Shown here: positions 6,607-8,024 of the stretch, in pieces
Numbering within the stretch: the first letter of the stretch is position 1
Layout: every line of letters begins with the position of its first letter
From: Kiritimatiellia bacterium
GTDB taxonomy: Bacteria > Verrucomicrobiota > Kiritimatiellia > RFP12 > UBA1067
Length of the DNA: 8,024 nt
Direction of reading: 5' to 3'
NCBI GenBank assembly: GCA_024405255.1
Contig: JAKSOY010000205.1
Span: 1-8,024 of the forward strand
Program-made: the position numbers and the translations under genes
Notes under the pieces: model-generated
Told to the model about the DNA's origin: nothing
Databases searched by the model: none
What the model saw: the letters and a program-made list of their open reading frames with translations, nothing else

Positions 6607-7896
6607 TCATGGCAGGGTCCTGGAGAGGCGGAAGCCCAGAGTGCGGTAGTAATCCGACGGGTAGTCGGAGAAGTAGTCGCGGCTGCGGCACGCCGAACGA
6701 CAGTACTCCGCACTGCGGCCCCAACCCCCGCCGCGGTAGACCCGGGACGAACCCGAGGACGCCCCTACGGGATCGGTCGCGTCCGGCAAATTCGCATAGT
6801 TGTGCCAATCCAAGCACCACTCCCACACATTACCGTGCATGTCGTAAAGTCCCCACTCGTTCGGCTTGTAGGAACCCACGGCGGCCGTTCCTGCACTCGT
6901 CGTACTTGAACTCGAATAACTAGTGCCACCAGAAGGAAAATTATACCAATACCGCCCGACCTCATTCATATTTGCGTCACTCGATGTACTCGTCAAATTC
7001 TTGCCGCTGTTGAGCGCCGTTGTCGTCCCCGCACGACACGCATACTCCCATTGCGCCTCGGTCGGCAGGTCGAACTCGTCCAGTCCCGTCTTGGCGCGAA
7101 TCTTGCCAATGAACGACGTCGCGTCAACTTCACCGGAACTCGGCCACTTCGCGCCCAACGAGGAACCACGAATCTGATTGTAAGACACTTGCTCGACAGG
7201 GCGTGTCTGATAGTATGTCGCATTCGAGAAGTAACTCGGCTTCGTCCCCATCACCAATTCCCACTGGCGTTGCGTGACCTCGAAGACGCCCATGTAGAAC
7301 GGCTTGGTGAGCGTCACGGTGTGCTGGTTATCATACGAAAACCGCCCGACTTCGCCCGCCGGGCTGCCCATCGTGAACGTACCGGGCTGGATCATCCGAA
7401 GGACGAGCTTGTCGGTCTTGTACTCGTCGGTCCAGCCGCCCTGCGGTTCGGCACCGAGGTAGCTGACCGGATAGCTTGCGGCGTTCGGGCCGCCCGAGAG
7501 ATCGATGACGAGGTAGTTGCCCGTCCCGACCAGCGCCTGCACGTCTATCGTGACGTCGCTCGAGACGACGTTCGGCGCGTCCGTGCCCGCGTCCCAGACG
7601 ATGCGATGCTTGCCGGCCTTAACCTCGAGCGCGTTGGTAAACGCCGTCGCGCCCTCAAGCCGTACGCGCCGCACGGAGAGCGACCGGTTCGCCGCGTTGT
7701 CCTTCGCGCTCAGGTAGAGGTTGATGTTCGTCGCCGGATCGCTACAATAGATTTCACAGTCAATGTCGACCAAACCGTTCCACGGATAGCGTTGCCTTGA
7801 CACGACGTTCGACACGGCCACCGTCACGTCAGCCGCCACGGCCATCGTCGCCAACATCGCCGCGAGAACCGTGGTTATGAGTGCCTTTGCGTTCAT
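6607..7896 (-). CDS. Exported SUMF1/formylglycine-generating-enzyme-like protein with Ig-like N-terminus; candidate DGR target
   Basis: This 429-residue protein starts at an ATG 9 bases after AAAGGA and ends with TGA at 6607. Residues 1-22 form a signal peptide (TVLAAMLATMAVAA), so it is exported. Residues 23-120 look like an Ig-like beta-sandwich. Residues 165-427 are an FGE-sulfatase/SUMF1 domain with its usual landmarks: PGTFTMGSP (171-179), PFYMGVFEVTQRQWELVMG (199-217), DLPTEAQWEYACRAGTTT (276-293), GLYDMHGNVWEWCLDW (349-364), YRGGGW (387-392) and LGFRLSRTLP (420-429). In true formylglycine-generating enzymes two active-site cysteines lie after RGGSW. Here only Cys399 appears to be kept, and the position for the first is Arg/Ser, so an oxidase role is unlikely and a binding (C-type-lectin-fold) role is more probable. 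Residues 320-341 are a Ser/Thr/Gly-rich insert. The C-terminal 40 codons look diversified (see the separate entry). It is probably co-transcribed with the gene ending at 7942. Confidence 0.9.
   Translation of the reverse strand: MNAKALITTVLAAMLATMAVAADVTVAVSNVVSRQRYPWNGLVDIDCEIYCSDPATNINLYLSAKDNAANRSLSVRRVRLEGATAFTNALEVKAGKHRIVWDAGTDAPNVVSSDVTIDVQALVGTGNYLVIDLSGGPNAASYPVSYLGAEPQGGWTDEYKTDKLVLRMIQPGTFTMGSPAGEVGRFSYDNQHTVTLTKPFYMGVFEVTQRQWELVMGTKPSYFSNATYYQTRPVEQVSYNQIRGSSLGAKWPSSGEVDATSFIGKIRAKTGLDEFDLPTEAQWEYACRAGTTTALNSGKNLTSTSSDANMNEVGRYWYNFPSGGTSYSSSSTTSAGTAAVGSYKPNEWGLYDMHGNVWEWCLDWHNYANLPDATDPVGASSGSSRVYRGGGWGRSAEYCRSACRSRDYFSDYPSDYYRTLGFRLSRTLP
6610..6738 (-). other. Candidate DGR variable region with G/C-rich initiation (IMH-like) tail
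   Basis: These are the last 43 sense codons of the SUMF1-like gene (residues 387-429). From Tyr387 to Leu420, 25 of 34 codons end in C or T. Most of these encode Tyr, Asp, Ser, Arg, Gly or Cys, all reachable from AAC or AAT by changing adenines only. No AA dinucleotide occurs on the coding strand anywhere in the interval. The fixed-looking residues (Trp392, Ala396, Cys399-Arg-Ser-Ala, Pro-Ser near 412, Leu-Gly-Phe-Arg-Leu 420-424) match the scaffold of known DGR-diversified FGE-type lectin folds. The final stretch, 6639 down to 6610, is adenine-poor and G/C-rich, as expected of an initiation-of-mutagenic-homing site. No template repeat is visible in the window, so the call rests on pattern alone. 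Confidence 0.6.
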
Positions 7897-7905
7897 TTCG
7901 AGTTG

Positions 7906-7911
7906 TCCTTT
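7906..7911 (-). promoter_or_regulatory. Ribosome binding site of the SUMF1-like gene
   Basis: The minus strand reads AAAGGA, 9 bases ahead of the ATG at 7894-7896. It overlaps a small perfect inverted repeat, tttct-tg-agaaa (7909-7920), which could weakly pair with part of the site. It fixes the start codon, and a signal peptide follows. Confidence 0.8.
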
Positions 7912-7941
7912 CTTGAGAAATTGAGTTGCGCGATGGAATGA

Positions 7942-8024
7942 CTACTTCAGCAGATTGCGGCCGCCGTCAACTTCGCAGAGAATGCGCATCTGCTGGATGG
8001 CGATCTCGTTGAGCTTCTTCAGCC
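7942..8024 (-). CDS. 3' end of an unidentified upstream gene (partial)
   Basis: Only the last 26 codons and a TAG stop (7942-7944) are visible, plus two bases of a further codon at the window edge. The peptide contains LNEIAIQQMRILCEVDGG and ends NLLK. It looks like an ordinary amphipathic C-terminal helix, and I do not recognise the family. The frame is supported by being open to the edge, by normal codon use and by the next gene starting 45 bases downstream with a good ribosome binding site, which suggests an operon with the SUMF1-like gene. The piece is short, so it could also be a chance open frame. Confidence 0.55.
   Translation of the reverse strand, partial: LKKLNEIAIQQMRILCEVDGGRNLLK

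Noticed and set aside
6304..6909. Plus-strand open frame of 201 codons across the spacer
   Set aside because: It runs through the 10-bp repeat, the hairpin and antisense of the SUMF1-like gene. The repeat translates to imperfect Pro/Ala/Asp/Arg/Cys runs, and there is no convincing ribosome binding site or domain.
7051..7800. Plus-strand open frame of 249 codons opposite the SUMF1-like gene
   Set aside because: The product is low-complexity and arginine/valine-rich with no domain. The opposite strand has a signal peptide, a ribosome binding site and a complete FGE-like domain.
7909..7920. Inverted repeat tttct-tg-agaaa as an operator
   Set aside because: The arms are only 5 bases, AT-rich and easily due to chance. 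It is noted only as overlapping a ribosome binding site.
1..8024. DGR template repeat or reverse transcriptase inside the window
   Set aside because: I looked for a second, AAC/AAT-rich copy of the 6610-6738 stretch and for reverse-transcriptase motifs on both strands and saw none. If a DGR exists, its core lies outside this window.

Overview
This window looks like chromosomal DNA from a gut or sediment bacterium of the Verrucomicrobiota side of the PVC group, most likely Kiritimatiellota/Kiritimatiellae. The reasons are moderately high GC with AT-richer patches, long secreted proteins assembled from beta-helix, CARDB, IPT/TIG and Calx-beta modules, and secreted SUMF1-like proteins with an Ig-like N-terminal domain. 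The phylum is inferred from protein style; the window holds no phylogenetic marker gene. All supported genes lie on the minus strand, so the biological reading order runs from the right end of the window to the left.

Right end (8024 to 7942): the last 26 codons of an unidentified upstream gene. After 45 bases, with a clear ribosome binding site, comes a 429-residue exported protein (7896 to 6607): signal peptide, Ig-like domain and a formylglycine-generating-enzyme/SUMF1-type C-type-lectin-fold domain. Its last ~40 codons look like the variable region of a diversity-generating retroelement (DGR) target. The codons are mostly NNC/NNT where a template would carry AAC/AAT, there is no AA dinucleotide from 6738 down to 6610, and a G/C-rich 'LGFRL' tail ends the gene.

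Spacer (6606 to 6311): directly past the stop codon is a long imperfect hairpin with a GGTA tetraloop. Next comes a short coding-looking remnant (6522 to about 6424) that resembles the start of a DGR accessory protein and then breaks off. After that is a 10-bp-period tandem repeat of seven units (one a half unit), then the ribosome binding site of the next gene. The proposed order target, hairpin, accessory-gene remnant suggests a DGR target cassette separated from its reverse transcriptase, or a decayed DGR. No template repeat or reverse transcriptase is in the window.

Left three quarters (6310 to 1): one uninterrupted reading frame of at least 2103 codons, still open at the window edge. It encodes a giant exported protein. 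In order it has a signal peptide, two beta-solenoid 'GAVVKF' repeats, a parallel beta-helix with a choice-of-anchor-Q-like end, CARDB, an IPT/TIG-like domain, a second CARDB-like domain, a helical segment, a pancreatic-lipase-like alpha/beta-hydrolase with a plausible complete Ser-Asp-His triad, a long unassigned part, a 'DPNE' beta-sandwich module and the start of a Calx-beta-like region. Both complete genes encode exported proteins that probably act at the cell surface or outside the cell; a shared substrate or partner cannot be shown. Long open frames on the plus strand are antisense shadows.
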